NCBI GenBank assembly: GCA_033064195.1
Contig: JARBJD010000118.1
Coordinates: 124,001-188,000 of the forward strand
Reading direction: 5' to 3'
Source: Blattamonas nauphoetae
Taxonomy: Eukaryota; Preaxostyla; Oxymonadida
DNA: 64,000 bases
The position numbers were made by a program, and so were the translations under genes. Each line of letters opens with the position of its first letter. Position 1 is the stretch's first letter. Positions 31,013 to 40,672 of the stretch are shown one piece after another. The notes under the pieces are model-generated. The model did no database searches. It was not told where the DNA came from and worked only from the letters and a program-made list of their open reading frames with translations.

Positions 31013-33290
31013 CTACTCTTGAACCTGTGCAGTGAGATCGAAGAGAATTCGTTGTACAGCAGGATCGTGACGATCAGAAGCGGTCCAATCAATTCGAGCG
31101 GGATGCAACCAAAATGGATGAATCATAGGAGCTGCGAGAGAAGAGGAAGTGATGAGAGTGAATGGACAGAAGAAGAGAAAAAAAGGACAAGAATCATGGA
31201 AGCTAGTTTGTTGTGCAGAATGATCCAAACAATCAAAAGGATCTATCAATAATAAACGAACAAAGAGCATAGAGCTTTCTCTCCCATCCACCCTTCACCT
31301 GTCCTCCCCAACACACAGCACAGAACTCCTCCAAGTAGTATGATCGCTCCGCGAACAACGTATCCGAACATACTCGCAAACAAGACGAGAAAAATTACTA
31401 CAACGGAGATATCAATGCTAGTTGCTTGGGATGCGCGTTCCAAATGATCTGAAGAGTTTATGAGGCATGTTCTTGAAGGTAATTCTTTGGATCAAAGTCG
31501 GCGACGTCATCAGCTCGACAAGAAGTGAATATATCGTGGTTTTCCATAATGCATGGTTGTTTTGATGGCTTGCCCATACGAAATGACGTTTTGAAGGGAA
31601 TAGTGGCACCTGATGCGGTCGTCACTGTCTGTGATAGAAGATCCCCAAGTCCTGAGAGTATTTCCTCGCTCACTCATTCATTTTCCCTATGATACGTTGG
31701 AAGAAGGATTGATGAGAACATTGTTGAGGGTGGAGCGAAAGTGGAGGGATGATGTGAGTATCTTTGATAATGCTGGAAGAATTGGGATGGAAATGTACGA
31801 ATGGGTTCGATGCGATGGTGGGAGTGGAAGAATACCATGCTGAGAGAGTAAGAGGAATCAGCAATGAAAATGAGACAACGAGAGTCGTATTTGTGGAGAA
31901 TGGAGAGGTGATGGTGAAGGATATACATGAGCATGGGGTCTCAGGACGTCAATGGAGTGAGTAAAAAAAGCAAGAAATGGATCTGAATGATGAAGGAGAG
32001 CGTTGTGAGATAGCAAAGGGGGGTTAAGGAAGAGAGGACGAGGAGAAGAGAAGACGAGAAAATGAGAAGAAGGATGGAGGCAGAGATTGAATAAAAACAA
32101 GAATTGAAGAGAAAATGTGATGAATAAATGAAGAGTGAAGTAGCACACCTCGATTTCCAGACACCCATCGAATCCCACTTGTGTTGGCGATGTCGATCGA
32201 ACCCGGGCTGAGTTCAACAGAATTACTGATGAGAGAGAGAATAATGGAGATAACACAGATGATAGGGAGAGCGAAAAGAAGAGAGGTGGGGAAAAGTGCA
32301 TCAGAATGAGAAGAGAGCAAACGTTCATTTCGGTGGAATGTGTCCTGACTTGTGCCAAACACAAATACTCTTTCGAACATGTCCTCTGTTTGTATCCCAT
32401 CAGATTCTTTCTCTTCTTTGCTCTTTCTAGTCGGGTCAATTCTATTTGCCGTTCTCATCGAGCTTTAATCTGTTGTCTGGATCCTTCTTCCCTTCGTCTG
32501 TTTTTATCCATTCATCGATTAGTTTTCTTTATTTTGAGATGATTAGGTTTTTGTTCTTTTGGCCTGCTTGCATCAGCTTGTTTGAGATATCCATCGTGGA
32601 TCAACAGATCAGAGTGACCATTCGCTGTTGGGAGGTGAAAATGAGATCAAAAATGAAACCAGATGAGAAATGATCGTGTGACAATGCATCGGAGTGAGAG
32701 AGAAGTGCAGTGACGGAGATGTTGAAAAGATGTGAACCCAAGATGAGGAATGATCTGAGGACGTTACATGAAGAAGAATGAAAGATTGTTAAGGTTGAAA
32801 ACAATCGAAGAAGGAGAGATGAAGCGATAAAGTGAAGAGACACACTTCGATTACCAAGAATTCAGAGAACAGCACCAGTGCCCACGTCTTTTCCCGTGTG
32901 CGATGAAAACCAGTTCTATTTGCACTGAAATTAGAGAAGATGGATAAGATGAGAATAAACGACAAAATAAGAACACACTACTTCCATCATTTTTCCAAAT
33001 TTCATTTCAGTTCGACTCTTTCAGATGATTCCATGATCATGAAGTCGAATGTCTATAAAACAAGAGAGAGATAAATATGAAGACAAGAACATGAAAAGAA
33101 CACACCTGGTACCACTCCCATTGAGCCTCCTTTGATAAAAGTGTCAGTTTGGAGAGTTGAGGTGTGTTCGAGAAAAATGATGGTTTGATAGGACAGATCG
33201 GGCCACCATAGGACACGATAGGACAGGACAGGACAATTGTCCTCCCTCGATTTTCTTGTTGAATTGTGACGCAAGTATTGAGGAGACGTC
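31013..33290 (-). CDS. Multi-exon membrane protein, unknown family
   Basis: Exon-like minus-strand pieces bounded by GTGTGT-type donors and pyrimidine-AG acceptors: about 33,170-33,113 (TDTFIKGGSMGVVP), 32,925-32,850 (ANRTGFHRTREKTWALVLFS), 32,458-32,155 (FVFGTSQDTFHRNERLLSSH, then the membrane segment LLFALPIICVISIILSLI, then GIRWVSGNRG), 31,673-31,458 (DDVADFDPKNYLQEHAS), 31,443-31,280 (membrane segment ISVVVIFLVLFASMFGYVV followed by AIILLGGVLCCVLGR) and about 31,118-31,013 (LELIGPLLIVTILLYNEF). At least three to four membrane spans. Exon order is consistent but exact joints are not proven, and some may be broken. The gene lies inside the 6.1-kb element that split the rDNA intron, so it appears to be captured host DNA. 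Confidence 0.45.
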
Positions 33291-33611
33291 AAATACCTTC
33301 CATGTCCTATGGTTTGAGCCCGATTCAGAATTGTCCTATCGTGTCCAATGGTGGGCTGATCGACCGCTTTTGGACAAATTTTGCGATTTTAGTCAAAATT
33401 GTGTGAAAAAATACTTATAAAATGATTCTGAAACAGAAAATGTGTATTATTGTCTCCTTTCTTTCCTCATTTTTCGTTTTAGGTTTTCACTGACAGACAA
33501 AGCGGGAGACCGGTTCAATTCCTGTCATCAGCACTTTTATCCAAATTGTCCTCCTCTTTTTGGCTGTCCTATGATGTCCTGCCTATAGGACATGCCGACC
33601 CATGGTAAGAG

Positions 33612-33648
33612 AACTGGCTTGTGGCAGCCAAGCGTTCATAGCGACGTT

Positions 33649-33686
<38 letters not shown>

Positions 33687-33729
33687 CGAAGCAGAATTCG
33701 CCAAGTGTTGGATTGTTCACCCACTAACA

Positions 33730-33767
<38 letters not shown>

Positions 33768-33855
33768 TAGTTTTACCCTACTGATGAATTATTGTCGTGA
33801 TGGTAATTCAAGTTCGTACGAGAGGAACCCTTGAATCGCATAATTGGTATTTTCT
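33612..33855 (+). rRNA. LSU rRNA, fragment 3 (3'-truncated)
   Basis: Continues after the intron: AACTGGCTTGTGGCAGCCAA, GCGTTCATAGCGACGTTGCT, GATGTCGGCTCTTCC, GTTCACCCACTAACAGGGAA, GTTAGTTTTACCCTACTGAT, then the sarcin-ricin loop as GTTCGTACGAGAGGAACC and ATAATTGG. Similarity ends about 33,855, roughly 100 nt before the expected 3' end of LSU. The sarcin-ricin loop carries C where the almost universal A precedes GTACGAGAGG, which could affect elongation-factor binding or signal loss of function. Confidence 0.9.
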
Positions 33856-33861
33856 ATTGCA

Positions 33862-34858
33862 TTATGAAGATCGAAAAGTGGAGAGGGTTGGGCTGAATGG
33901 TTGTTTGGGAGATTTGGAGAGGAGTGAATGGAGGGTGACCGTGATGTCGTCGTCGTGGATGTGTGAGACACGTGTTGGACTGAGCAGGCTGTGGCGAGGA
34001 GAGGAGAGGCGAGCGGGTGAGAAGGAGACGGCAGAAGGGCTTTGGAAGGTGTCGATGGAAAGCGAGGTGATCGGAGTGCGGTGGGAGGCTGTCTTATTTT
34101 GAGGCGACATCTCCTCCTTCTGCGGGTGTCCTTCCGAAGATTCTGATTCGTGAATCCCATCATCTGCGTGTCTGTCTGTTCTGGTTCGTGTGGTGTGTGT
34201 TCTGCTGGTGTGCGCGACCTCCCTTCTCGATGTCTGACCAGTCTCTTCTTCCCTCCGCTCCAACGTCTTCGCATTTTCTTGGATTTCAGGAAGAGCATGA
34301 TGCTCGCCGTGGGATCCTGATTTTGCTGTTGTGGGTGGAGTTTCGGAGAATGGGATGGCGAGCGGAGGGAGAACGGGGAGTGCTGTTGGCGTTCCTTGAA
34401 TTGGCCTTTGAAAAGAGTTCATTCAACAAAATGACATACTGGCGAACCTCATCGAGTTTCAGTGTTTGAGTTTGGGCTTGTTGGAGGCGGAGAGGATGCT
34501 TCTGTTTCTTCCATTCGACATCGTCCAGATGAGCAGCGGGAGAGATTGATGGAGAGATCATTGATCTTTCAGCCTCCCGTGAATCTGGAGAAAGAAGCTC
34601 TTTTCCTTCATTTTGTGTAGATTTCCCGCGATTTTGAGCTCCGTGGTCCTGATCCGCATTCTTCCGTTTTAGGCGATGGTTGTTTTGTCTTCGTGGGTGG
34701 GCAGGATACTGAACAGTTATGATGTTAAGTTGTCCTGTCCTCCTCGCTCTCTGTCCGTCCTCCACTTTTTCTTGTCCTATTTTGAAAATGAGAGAAACTT
34801 GCGAATTTTTGACATTTGTGGTGATAATTATGAATTTTAAGGTTGTTTTTGGCTTCAT
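33862..34858 (-). pseudogene. Broken disordered host gene
   Basis: Minus-strand frames at 34,858-34,286 (190 codons) and 34,422-33,862 (186 codons) overlap and appear to be one gene separated by a frame change. The first includes a basic segment (RRQNNHRLKRKNADQ) and a helical LDEVRQYVILLNELFSKANS, the second is Ser/Thr/His-rich (TPITSLSIDTFQSPSAVSFS). No family recognised. It begins where LSU similarity stops, so the rRNA and gene were joined by rearrangement. Confidence 0.35.
34706..34765. repeat. Dispersed repeat end (copy 1)
   Basis: GATACTGAACAGTTATGATG followed by TTAAG and a GTCCTGTCCTCC-rich tail. The inverse complement recurs at 40,612-40,672, including a perfect 25-base core. It is probably a terminus of a DNA transposon family; a partner end was not found nearby. 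Confidence 0.55.
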
Positions 34859-35199
34859 TTAGCAATTAAAATGATTATTAACCGATTTCTTCATAACTAT
34901 TACCTTGCGGGTTGATCATGATCAGGATCATCTTAAAGGATCTTTCAAAATCAGATGACAACAAAAGAAGTATGAATGAACAAAATAAATGCGATTTGAT
35001 GTCTGCTCCGTTGTACAAAGTCCGACATGGAAGCAGGAGGGCTCCTTCTCAATTACTGTGTCATCCATGCCATTAGTCAGAAGTTCTGAGTTCGATCGGA
35101 GTAGTACCAAAAGAGAGACGATGGGAAGCGATGAGATGAGTTGTTGCGATGTTCCTAGCAAGAACTGTGAGTCGGGCTGCATTGAATTGGGAATCAGAC

Positions 35200-35265
35200 C
35201 GTCCATTGTGCGCCCTCCTCACTCCGTCCATTGTTCGCCCTCCTCACTCTGTCCATTGTTTTCCC
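35200..35265. repeat. Short tandem repeat, 27-bp unit
   Basis: GTCCATTGTKCGCCCTCCTC plus ACTCY repeats about two and a half times, the last unit diverging to TTTTCCCAACTCC. It lies in the 3' part of the surface-protein gene. Confidence 0.6.
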
Positions 35266-36785
35266 AACTCCATCCACACTCCCACTTTCGTTGTGTCACC
35301 CATCCGAACAATGGATGTTTCGACGGTGCGAAGGGACATACGACAGATTCGGCGAAATCTCTTCTGACAACTCATCGTTCGATGAAGGTGTTGATTGCGG
35401 TCCAACGAATGTTCCTTCTTTCAGTGTCAACGTCGAGTTCCGAGCTGAGAGGACCACGAACGAAGGAGAGAGTGAGTCAATCAGAATGCCAACATCTCGA
35501 ATCTCCAGTGTCAATGATGACACAATAATCATTCCTGATTTAATTTGTTCACAAGCAGACGATGGAATGTGGAGCTTCGGGTCAATATATCCAAATGTAG
35601 TGAGGAGGGCCTCCATCCCATTCTCAATCCGAATTGGCGATCCAAGTGTCGCTGAATGAATAATCCCAATCGTTGGTATCCGAACTCCAATCTCACACAC
35701 AATCTCCCAACCAACTTCCACGGACGAGCAAGGACGAGATGATTCTCCACAGAACCGACTCGTTTCTCCGGTTTGCTCATCCCCATACAGACACAGAGAA
35801 TCTTGTTTCTTCGGAGTCATGAATGAAAGCGTGACATTCACGTCAATTCTCGAATCTTGATTTGTGGAGTAGTCCAGTTGGATCTCGGACGATTCTGCGG
35901 ATAAGAGCACAGCTGTTCCTGATCCACTTTCAGCTGTTTCGAACCTCACTTCACCTGTTGGTTGACCCAGTGCACGCAATCTCAGTTAAGCGAATAGCTG
36001 TGGCCATCTTTCAAAGCTGCTCCCTCAATCGGATACAGTGCGAGAGTGGAGAGAGTGAGAGTTGTCGAGTTCAGTCCATCTGCGTCGCTTGACTCAACTT
36101 TCACCAGTCGAGATGGTTCTGCAATAATTTCGATCGAGTTTGCTTCGAACAACAGCTCGGTTGTGTTGTCTCTCTTCCTGAACGAGCTCACCTCGTATCT
36201 CTCTCCATATTCTAGCTCTGCCGAATCAAATGGACGTAAAAACGCTGACATTTCCCAGAATCCCGAAGTACTGTTCAATTGCGTCTCAACTGTGTGCTTC
36301 AGAGTCCCAAAAATGCTCAGCCCAACTTTGTATGTCGAATTTTCATCCAACACTCGTCCAGTCATTTCCAACTTCACCGTCTTCATCGTTTCATCCGTGT
36401 CTTTCAAGTCATCTTCAGAAGATGAGTCGGCTCAGCAATCGTTGTGAACGACATGTCTCCCAAACACAACACTTTCACATCAATCTTCTTCACGTTCGAT
36501 GTTGTTCTGTTGTCAAACAGGCTTCCTCCAAGTTTTCCTTTTGCTGGACTGAACACAACATCAATCGTCACTGTCTCTGTTCCATTCACTGACAGTGTCA
36601 CTTTGTGAGTTCCTGAAAGATTCACTCCTTCAGGCTGATCCTGCCTATCTTCAGTGTTTCGTCATATTCTGGTTCGTGGAGTGTTGTCAGATAATCATCA
36701 GCAAATATGCTTCCTTTTGTAGCATATGTTTTGAGAGGTTGGACGACGCTGTTTGCTTGAAAGTCGTGAGCGAAATCACCATCAG

Positions 36786-36990
36786 AGATTATGTTCCTCC
36801 CTCCCTGCGCGATCATGTTCCTCCCTCCCTGCGCGATCATGTTCCTCCCTCCCTGCGCGATCATGTTCCTCCCTCCCTGCGCGATCATGTTCCTCCCTCC
36901 CTGCGCGATCATGTTCCTCCCTCCCTGCGCGATCATGTTCCTCCCTCCCTGCGCGATCATGTTCCTCCCTCCCTGCGCGATCATGTTCCT
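36786..36990. repeat. Minisatellite, 24-bp unit, about nine copies
   Basis: The unit ATGTTCCTCCCTCCCTGCGC plus GATC repeats perfectly about nine times. Because 24 is a multiple of three, it adds an identical octapeptide per copy in every frame: GRNMIAQG on the minus strand, in frame with the surface-protein gene. The copies are identical, indicating recent expansion. Confidence 0.9.
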
Positions 36991-38147
36991 CCCCTTCATC
37001 CCTCCCTCCGTCCTCCCTCCATCGTCAGTGTGTGTGAACTATAATCTGGTTGATCTCTTCTGTCATGTTGAGAAACACCCCTCCCCTTTCCCTGTCTGCT
37101 TGATCGTTTTGAAGTGACATCAAGCACTCCTTTCGAGAGTAAAACTCCCTTTGCTCACCACAACAACCTCACTTGACACTTTTTGAGACGGATCGGAGCT
37201 GTAGACAGATCGATGTGGGCTTGGATGATTGACAATCAATCATGTGTTGTTCAAAATTTGGCTCATCTCCGCGCTGTTGATTCGAGGATAGAATGCTCCG
37301 TTCATTGGAGTTGCTTCACAATGTGAGAGATACTTGTGACGACGTTTGTGGTGGTATTTGTGGCTTGTCCATTGCCCTGAGCTTGGCGGTTTGCAGTCTT
37401 TGATGATGCTCTTTCGGATGGTGACATCTGTCGAAGTCGTGATTATTGGGGATGTGTAGGTACCGCCGGGACATGCATAAACGGCGTTTGATTGTGTTGT
37501 GTGGAGGAAGGGGTTGTTGGAGAAGAGGAAGGACTTACCGAGGTTGATGTCGCTTGTCGTTGTCCTGTAGAATACTCCATGCACATACTCAGTCTTTGTG
37601 TTCAACAATCGAGTCTTTCCTGTAAGAGTGGTCAGATACGTATGTATTGTGGGCATTTTCGAGGTTATGCAGAAGCAGGAGGACGATTGCACCGAATCTG
37701 ACTCCGTTTGTCTGTTTATGACATTGGGGAAATACCAAAATGGCGTAAATCGTTGAGGGATGCTGATATCAGGCTCACAGTTCCGGTTGAGCATTAACTT
37801 TCCACAAGAAGAGGGAAAATCGGCATTTCTGATTGACGACGAGGAGTCAGCCGTTCCAAGACGATGCCCCAATTCTACGAAATGAATTGATGAATTACAT
37901 GTGGACATAGTTGAGTTAGTCAGAAACAAGTTGGTTGAAGTAGCATTGGAGCAGTTCTGTCGAGGTTGGAAATGATGGTGAAGTGGATGTCATGAGATAG
38001 GTCGAAATGAGTATGAATTGATAGCCGTGGAGGCGAATTGATAGTAAGATCCTCGCAAAAAGAAATATTGAGGGAAGATGATTGCGAGATTGCGCTGTAG
38101 TTGGATGTTGAGTGAGAGATCAAGGATAAGAATAGTAAAATGAACAT

Positions 38148-38973
38148 TCTTGGCCTGAATCGAAGACGAATGATGTTGTGAATCTGTTGAAGGCTAGGAG
38201 GGTTGCAGAAATGACATATAGGCCGCTAAACTGGCACACTTCTGTGCCGAAGTGACTTCTCTGGAGATGTGGCATTAGAAGGTGTTGAAGAAGGGTTAGG
38301 ATGGGGATGTCTGTTGTGGAATGAGAAAATGATCGATAATGAAGAAAAACCTTGTGTTGGTCACTATGCAATGAGGATTGGACAGATGGCATTTGGACAT
38401 CATTTTGATGATTAGGACGTTAAGGGGTTGGATAAACGAGGTGATATCGGCAGAATAAATCCAAACAACAGGTGTTTTCGGTGACGCTGCTGGATAAGAG
38501 GCTCGGGAGCACATCCTCACGACCTCCATTTCAGACTTGTGTGTGATCAAGATATCTACTCCGAACCAAGTGAGGGAAATAGAAAAATACGAGTGTTAAA
38601 ACAATGGAGAGGTATACTGAAATACTGAATCTTTCATATCTCATTTAGTTCTGTTCATATCAGATCCGGTGTGATCAAGACATCAATTCCAGACTAATGA
38701 AGAGTAAAACACGGATAAGATGACAAAAGCAATGGACATTCACACTGATATTTTGATATAGGCGTCTATCAAATCAGTTTGAAATCATTGACAGAGAAGA
38801 GAAGAGGAAATGACGGGTTGTGAAGATCTTCACAACTTTTGGTACGATGGAGACAAAAACTAGTGATAACCAGAAAAAAGAAGTGTTGAATAGAGTACTG
38901 ACTTCAAATCACTGTAAGACAGGTCCTGAAAGAAAATGTCAGACAAAAACAGCCTGAGATGGGGAAGAGGATC
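38148..38973. other. No supported gene
   Basis: Only frames below 91 codons are present. Sequences like GTGTGATCAAGATATCTACTCC (38,548-38,570) and GTGTGATCAAGACATCAATTCC (38,670-38,692) form an imperfect direct repeat of about 120 bp. Confidence 0.3.
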
Positions 38974-38974
38974 A

Positions 38975-39150
38975 GGACAAATCGGACATGTCCGATTTGT
39001 CCGATTTGTCCTCTTTTGAGATAAGTACATAAGTTGGATGAACTAATTGAGAGAAAGTTCCAGTGTGAATATAAGGTGCTTGTCCGATTTGTCCTCCTCT
39101 TTGTCCTCTCTTGGGCCGATCGTCCTCTAAACTCCTAATTAGGAGTTTAG
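38975..39150. repeat. Two perfect palindromes and GTCCGATTTGTCC repeats
   Basis: GGACAAATCGGACATGTCCG then ATTTGTCC is a 28-bp perfect palindrome at 38,975-39,002; CTAAACTCCTAATTAGGAGT then TTAG is a 24-bp palindrome at 39,127-39,150. CCGATTTGTCC occurs again at 38,999-39,010 and 39,084-39,095. They may be terminal or subterminal sequences of a foldback element. Confidence 0.6.
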
Positions 39151-39446
39151 GAGACAGAGCCCCTACGGCTCGTGATTCACCACCAAAACGATTTTCACAC
39201 ATATTAACGCCCTTGTTAATGTCATACGATGGATATGATCGAATATTGAAGGATCAAATTTGCTATATAGTCAAATAATTCGATGACAAAAGTGTGGGGA
39301 GAAGAAACTTCTTTTCAGACATTTTGAAGCATACTCTGTCATTGTCCAGGTCAGAATGGAGACAGCGAGTGTTTCAAGAACAGAGAGAAGGTGAATTCAG
39401 ATGAAATTGAGGCAAACAAAGCTGACTTTCCGAGGAGGACAGGACC

Positions 39447-40596
39447 CGGTTAAGTATAGGCGCAGATCCGATTTTCGCTACGCGCAGATCCATTTTTTGG
39501 GATACGCGCAGATCCAAATGGATACACGCAGATCCAAAAGTTTTCTCGATTTTTTTGTGTTTACCCTTGCCATGTCATGACATTTCATTCGGAATGCTCA
39601 CAATTCGCTTTAACTCTCAAAAACTCTTCGCAAATCAAAATTTGTTACATCTTCACAGGATAAAATTGATCTTACCATCACCCGCATTCTCATCGTGGTT
39701 TCTCCTCCGAATCCTGATTGGGTATTGGGTATACATGTCTCCACGTTCACCTTCCCTGATTCCTCTTTCATCATCCTTTCTGTCCCATCTGAAACGTCTG
39801 TTCTCTCTTCAATAATTGAATCGGTCGTCCATCAAAGACATCGACCACTCACTCGAAATCCGTGCCCTACTCGCCTTCAGCCAGAATCAGAGCACTACCA
39901 ACCACATTCTGCTCAAAATAAGCGATATGACAGCTAAAAATTCGCACACAGGAACAAACGAAGAAAGCTCTTGTGTGGCTGATTCCTGTGGTCGCTACTG
40001 TCATTCTCGTCATCCTCATTTTGATCATCGTGATCATCTGTCGAAAGAAAAGACATCAGAAGAGCGACAAAGAGATTTTATTGAAGAACCAAGAGCTGGA
40101 TCAACAGAACCCCATCGACGTCGCAAAAATGGACGAGCAAGAAGCGATGATCATTGCGATGAACGCAGGACACACAGATCACATCATGCACCACAACGTG
40201 CCAACCCCAATCGGGTCACACGCTGTGGCACAGAAGGAATACTGTGACACGATGGACAGTCTCAACAACAGTGGACGAGCTCGGGCAAATGTGAAGACGA
40301 AGATGGGAGTCAGATGTGGGGAGGAGCTGGTTGAGGTGCCAGTGAATGTGAACGACACACTTTACAACAGACTGCACAAGGGCTCGCTCTATTACGAAAA
40401 AAGCGTAATTCTTCACACAAAATGCTCTTTCACTGCACTTTATTTACTTTGAGATAGTATGCAATGAAAAATAACTCAAAAAAGGTCAGATAAGAGTTTC
40501 ACCAGTTAGATCTGCGTGTATCCTTTTGGATCTGCGCGTATCCAAAAAAATGGATCTGCGTGTATCCAAAATCGGATCTGCGCCTATACTTAACCG
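39447..40596. mobile_element. Inverted-repeat element A, 1,150 bp, carrying a receptor fragment
   Basis: Terminal inverted repeats begin CGGTTAAGTATAGGCGCAGA and are built from repeats of GGATCTGCGCGTATCC and its complement. An 8-bp direct repeat ACAGGACC flanks the element at 39,439-39,446 and 40,597-40,604. The interior is the membrane/juxtamembrane part of a receptor-like gene; there is no transposase. An 8-bp duplication suits hAT, MULE-like or P-like families. It is non-autonomous and gene-carrying. Confidence 0.75.
39816..40452 (+). pseudogene. Receptor fragment: membrane span and juxtamembrane region
   Basis: From about 39,963 the plus strand reads a hydrophobic segment WLIPVVATVILVILILIIVI, a basic stop-transfer CRKKRHQKSDKE, a charged region with NQELDQQNPIDVAKMDEQEA, and then EELVEVPVNVNDTLYNRLHK. 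The order (extracellular tail, single span, cytoplasmic linker) is that of single-pass receptor kinases. The preceding frame (39,816-39,962, SLEIRALLAFSQNQSTTNHI) is shifted by one base, and the 3' end runs into the inverted repeat, so both sides are cut off. It is a fragment lying within element A. The kinase domain would be expected next but is not here. Confidence 0.55.
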
Positions 40597-40611
40597 ACAG
40601 GACCCCTGTCC

Positions 40612-40672
40612 TCTGTCCTCAAGATTTGGTCCTTTGTCCGTCCTCTTAACATCATAACTGAACAGTATCATC
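40612..40672. repeat. Dispersed repeat end (copy 2)
   Basis: GTCCTCTGTCCTC... followed by CTTAACATCATAACTGAACA GTATC, the inverse complement of 34,706-34,765. Element A is inserted beside it; the target duplication ACAGGACC belongs to this GTCC-rich repeat. Confidence 0.55.

Larger units (their letters stand above)
27453..33600. mobile_element. 6.1-kb composite element in the rDNA intron
   Basis: The ends are short inverted repeats (GGTCGGCATGTCCT at the left; its inverse at the right) flanked by a CATG direct repeat at 27,449-27,452 and 33,601-33,604. A hairpin lies at the left subterminus. The interior contains a complete pogo-like element (27,670-30,393) and a minus-strand membrane-protein gene with several introns (31,013-33,290). 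No transposase other than the nested one is apparent, so the outer element is probably non-autonomous and carries host DNA. Copies of its left terminus occur at 49,614 and 60,285. Confidence 0.7.
27142..33611 (+). other. Candidate group I intron at LSU L2449, split by a transposon
   Basis: LSU sequence stops at ...CACAGGGAT (27,141) and resumes at AACTGGCTTGTGGCAG (33,612), the known L2449 group I intron site. The 5' exon ends in U and the intervening sequence ends in G, as group I introns require. An internal guide sequence GTCCC at 27,179-27,183 pairs with the exon end GGGAT, with the expected G-U pair at the splice site. Without the 6,152 bases added by the transposon and its duplication the intron is about 318 nt. 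Hairpins such as CACCAAAA/TTTTGGTG and GGTCG/CGACC are visible, but I could not assign P3-P9 by eye, so core integrity is untested. No homing endonuclease is seen. Confidence 0.65.
34930..38147 (-). pseudogene. Secreted/surface protein gene, frames interrupted
   Basis: Starts at ATG 38,147 with a signal peptide (MFILLFLSLISHSTS). Later minus-strand frames carry a beta-helix-like extracellular region (37,929-37,240, with VYACPGGTYTSPIITTSTDV and TIRKSIIKDCKPP), then a GRNMIAQG octapeptide repeated nine times by a 24-bp minisatellite, then 36,625-35,296 with Ig/FN-like beta-strand modules (LSGTHKVTLSVNGTETVTID, ELEYGERYEVSSFRKR, SRIDVNVTLSFMTPKK). A frame change is needed at about five places (for instance near 37,945, 36,645, 36,415, 35,985 and 35,290), so it is a pseudogene or poorly sequenced. 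A membrane anchor and kinase, seen in related-looking fragments at 39,816-42,368, are not present downstream. Role would be at the cell surface; ligand unknown. Confidence 0.5.

Noticed and set aside
33500-33545. tRNA-like B box (GGTTCAATTCC) near the right end of the 6.1-kb element
   Set aside because: No A box or cloverleaf could be drawn around it; a short match by chance is likely.
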